The position numbers were made by a program, and so were the translations under genes. Of a stretch of 26,087 bases of DNA, positions 23,935 through 26,087 are shown piece after piece (positions within the stretch are counted from its first letter, which is position 1; every line of letters begins with the position of its first letter). The DNA lies in the NCBI GenBank assembly GCA_900544025.1, contig UQTM01000047.1, forward strand, positions 1 to 26,087, written 5' to 3'. The DNA comes from an uncultured Odoribacter sp. (GTDB lineage Bacteria > Bacteroidota > Bacteroidia > Bacteroidales > Marinifilaceae). Below the pieces are notes generated by a model, which saw nothing but the letters and a program-made list of their open reading frames with translations, was not told where the DNA came from and ran no database searches.

Positions 23935-25323
23935 ATGTTCATTAAACGCCAACAAGGTCTTCGTAAACAGTTATTTAACCTGGCTGCACCGATCTTTATC
24001 GAAACTCTGCTTGTCATTCTTTTAGGAACAACCGACATCATCATGCTAAGTCGTCATTCCGATGAAACGGTAGCAGCAGTCGGCGTCGTCAATCAATTAC
24101 TGAACATGGTTTTTATTGTCTTCGGCGTTACCACCCTGGGGACATCTGTCCTTTGCTCGCAATATCTCGGAGCAAAGCAGCAGACCAATGTTCTCCAGAC
24201 CATCGGCGTATCTCTGTTATTTAATACGGTCATTGGAATCATTACCAGCGCTTTTCTATTCTTCTTCGGCAAGCAATTGCTTCAAATGATGGATCTTGCT
24301 CCGGAGTTGATCGGTGAAGGGTTGTCCTACATGCGAATCGTAGGAGGTTTTGCATTTCTACAGGCGATAGCACTTACATTATCGGCCATTTTACGAAGCC
24401 ACAATCTGGCCTACTATCCCATGCGGGTTACTTTATTGATGAATATTTTGAATATCATCGGTAACTACACTCTGATTTTCGGAAAATTCGGTATGCCGCC
24501 TTTAGGCGTGGAAGGAGCAGCGATATCTACCTCGGCTTGCCGGTTAATTGCCATGCTCCTCTTAATCTGTTTACTGTTTCGTAAAGTCACTCCACACATT
24601 CCGCTATCGCTGTTCCGGCCTTTCCCGATGGATAAACTGAAAAACCTGCTGTATGTCGGCCTGCCAGCTGCAGGAGAACAAGTGTCTTATAATCTTTCAC
24701 AAGTGGTTGTAACCTATTTCACGATCATGATAGGCACCGCAGCCCTTACCGCCCGCACCTATGCCATGAATATCGTGATGTTTACCTACGTATTCGCAAT
24801 AGCCATCGGACAAGGAGGAGCTATTTGCATCGGTCATTTAGCCGGAGCGGAAAAAACCCGTGCCGCCTACATCCTGCAACGCTATTGTATGAAAATATCC
24901 GTATTGATTTCTTTGATTATGGCGATCATTACAGCCGGGCTCGGTAAATTTATTTTCAGTTTCCTGACTAACAATCCTGAGATTATCCATTTAGGTATAA
25001 TCATCCTTTGCATAGATATCCTTCTCGAAGTGGGCAGGGCTGTCAATATCCTTTCGGTAAATGTACTCAACGCAGTAGGAGATGTGACCTACCCTTTTAT
25101 CACAGGTATAATCGTTATGTGGGGAGTGGCCACTTACCTCAGCTACGTTTTCGGCATTCAATTAGGCTGGGGATTAGCCGGTATGTGGTTTGCCTTTTTA
25201 CTCGACGAGAATATCCGGGCTGTAATATTCGTTCGCCGTTGGAATAGCCGCAAATGGATTGGAAAGACCTTCACGAAGGTACAACCTTTACCCTCTTCCA
25301 ATCCTGCGCAGAAAGCGGCTTGA
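23935..25323 (+). CDS. MATE-family multidrug/Na+ antiporter
   Basis: This 462-residue integral membrane protein has about 12 hydrophobic helices in two related halves. It begins with the MATE-typical LFNLAAPIFIETLLVILLGT (residues 13-32), then TDIIMLSR and QLLNMVFIVFGV. The second half begins near LLYVGLPAAGEQ (about 239-250). Such transporters export cationic drugs or metabolites from the cytoplasm using an ion gradient. The substrate cannot be read from sequence. The gene has its own promoter and converges with a Crp/Fnr-type regulator with only 3 bases between the ORFs. That regulator may or may not control it. Confidence 0.92.
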   Translation: MFIKRQQGLRKQLFNLAAPIFIETLLVILLGTTDIIMLSRHSDETVAAVGVVNQLLNMVFIVFGVTTLGTSVLCSQYLGAKQQTNVLQTIGVSLLFNTVIGIITSAFLFFFGKQLLQMMDLAPELIGEGLSYMRIVGGFAFLQAIALTLSAILRSHNLAYYPMRVTLLMNILNIIGNYTLIFGKFGMPPLGVEGAAISTSACRLIAMLLLICLLFRKVTPHIPLSLFRPFPMDKLKNLLYVGLPAAGEQVSYNLSQVVVTYFTIMIGTAALTARTYAMNIVMFTYVFAIAIGQGGAICIGHLAGAEKTRAAYILQRYCMKISVLISLIMAIITAGLGKFIFSFLTNNPEIIHLGIIILCIDILLEVGRAVNILSVNVLNAVGDVTYPFITGIIVMWGVATYLSYVFGIQLGWGLAGMWFAFLLDENIRAVIFVRRWNSRKWIGKTFTKVQPLPSSNPAQKAA

Positions 25324-25326
25324 TAA

Positions 25327-25917
25327 TCAAGTTCCCGCTCTGACCCTGCTTAACGTTTCGGGTGTCATACCCAAATAAGAGGCTATATAAATCAGAGGAG
25401 CACGCTTCACCACCTCCGGATGTTCTGATAGCAAACGATTATACCTTTCATGTGCTGTCTCAAAACGGGAAGCATCCGCTTTTTGCTGTGAAATAATCAG
25501 GCAATTTTCAAGAATACCGGAATAGAGGTAATGTATTTCCGGTCTTTCCCGTACAAGCTGCATAAAAGCATCGTGAGGCAAAGCGTAAATCAGGGACGAT
25601 TCCAGCACCTCCACCTGCAAATAGCTCGGAATCTGCTTAAAAAAACTTTCCAGGCAAATAAACAACCCGTTTTCATAAGTAAAATGTTCTGTCAAATCCC
25701 GGTTTCCTTTATTATAAAACTGTCTTACCATCCCCCGCTCCACAAAACAAATGTATTTGCACACCTGTCCCTCGCGAAGAAAGTAATCTCCTTTTTCCAA
25801 ATAGAAGGACACTAAAACATCAGACAGTTTTTGTCTGCCTTCTTCACTTACCGGATAGATTTTCCCAATCAATTTATCGATGATTTCACGTTTTTTCTCC
25901 ATAAAGCAACGGATCAT
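25327..25917 (-). CDS. Crp/Fnr-family transcriptional regulator
   Basis: This is a 196-residue protein. A cyclic-nucleotide-binding-type beta-roll spans about residues 30-130 and contains FLREGQ, FVERGMVRQFYNKG and ENGLFICLESFF. A short C-terminal helix-turn-helix follows (APLIYIASYLGMTPETLSRV, about 173-192). The key phosphate-binding arginine of true cAMP sensors is not evident, so the ligand is uncertain. It belongs to the large Bacteroidota Crp-like group. A second ATG at 25902 (191 residues) is equally good as a start. Upstream, TAATTTTG (25979-25972) is a candidate -7 element, and a hairpin AGCCAC/GTGGCT (25932-25949) lies in the leader. It converges with the MATE gene. Confidence 0.9.
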   Translation of the reverse strand: MIRCFMEKKREIIDKLIGKIYPVSEEGRQKLSDVLVSFYLEKGDYFLREGQVCKYICFVERGMVRQFYNKGNRDLTEHFTYENGLFICLESFFKQIPSYLQVEVLESSLIYALPHDAFMQLVRERPEIHYLYSGILENCLIISQQKADASRFETAHERYNRLLSEHPEVVKRAPLIYIASYLGMTPETLSRVRAGT

Positions 25918-25931
25918 TATTCTGCCATCAA

Positions 25932-25979
25932 AGCCACACGAACGTGGCTGATTTTATCTTCTAAACACGGTCAAAATTA
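25932..25979 (-). promoter_or_regulatory. promoter and leader hairpin of the Crp/Fnr-type gene
   Basis: TAATTTTG on the minus strand at 25979-25972 is a candidate -7 element without an obvious -33 TTG. A 6-bp inverted repeat (25932-25937 with 25944-25949) lies downstream of the expected start. It could be an operator for this regulator or an mRNA hairpin. From 25980 to the window end I see nothing further. Confidence 0.35.
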
Positions 25980-26087
25980 AACAAACCATTTCTTTTCACC
26001 TATTCTTTAAAACCATAATTTATATTTTAGTCATTATACTTATAAATAGAATATTATTCCACTCTGTCATTCGATATTTTATCTAAA

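Overview
The window looks like a chromosomal segment of a gut-type Bacteroidota (order Bacteroidales). Three things point there. Genes lack Shine-Dalgarno sequences and several are preceded by the Bacteroidota -7 promoter element TAnnTTTG. A secreted polysaccharide lyase sits beside a GH31 glycosidase. The families seen (HelD-type helicase, DUF4105, DUF6463, AbiGi, a large type II-C Cas9) are common in that group. I cannot assign a genus.

Layout. (1) 98-4258 (+): two secreted carbohydrate enzymes, an alginate-lyase-fold polysaccharide lyase and a GH31 alpha-glycosidase. They look like the downstream part of a polysaccharide utilisation locus whose SusC/SusD genes are not in view. (2) 4259-5348: gene-poor DNA with terminators, a coding remnant, and a roughly 660-bp structure bounded by long imperfect inverted repeats. 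Inside that structure are a large palindrome and a 22-bp tandem repeat. (3) 5349-7970 (-): an AT-rich, decaying accessory block holding DUF6463, a DUF6506-like remnant, a TfoX C-terminal domain protein, an SH3-like protein, an AraC-type regulator and a broken glyoxalase gene. It abuts the last ~90 codons of sbcC, so both genes at that junction have lost their 5' ends. (4) 8286-10428 (+): truA, an overlapping DUF4105 gene, and tRNA-Phe with a clear promoter and terminator. (5) 10529-14585 (-): a lone AbiGi-family gene, a HelD-like helicase and a PAS-LuxR regulator. (6) 14794-21209: a complete type II-C CRISPR-Cas locus. It has a 4-repeat array, cas2, cas1 and cas9 (all -), and a tracrRNA on the + strand beyond the cas9 start. 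(7) 21457-25917: a tandem ABC ATPase of ModF type, a Fic AMPylase with a VbhA-like antitoxin gene convergent to it, a MATE transporter and a Crp/Fnr regulator.

How the parts work together. Cas9, tracrRNA and crRNA should form the interference complex, and Cas1-Cas2 should insert new spacers. The array is transcribed toward the cas operon, because the tracrRNA anti-repeat fixes the sense of the repeat. A single hairpin between the array and cas2 can stop transcription from both sides. The most interesting observation is that every 47-bp repeat contains TTG-N19-TACCTTTG. This has the same spacing as the tRNA-Phe promoter in this window (TTG-N19-TACATTTG), so each spacer may have its own promoter. 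AbiGi, CRISPR-Cas and Fic/antitoxin together make 10.5-23.8 kb a modest defence and toxin-antitoxin neighbourhood. The tail-to-tail Fic/antitoxin arrangement is the second most unusual feature.
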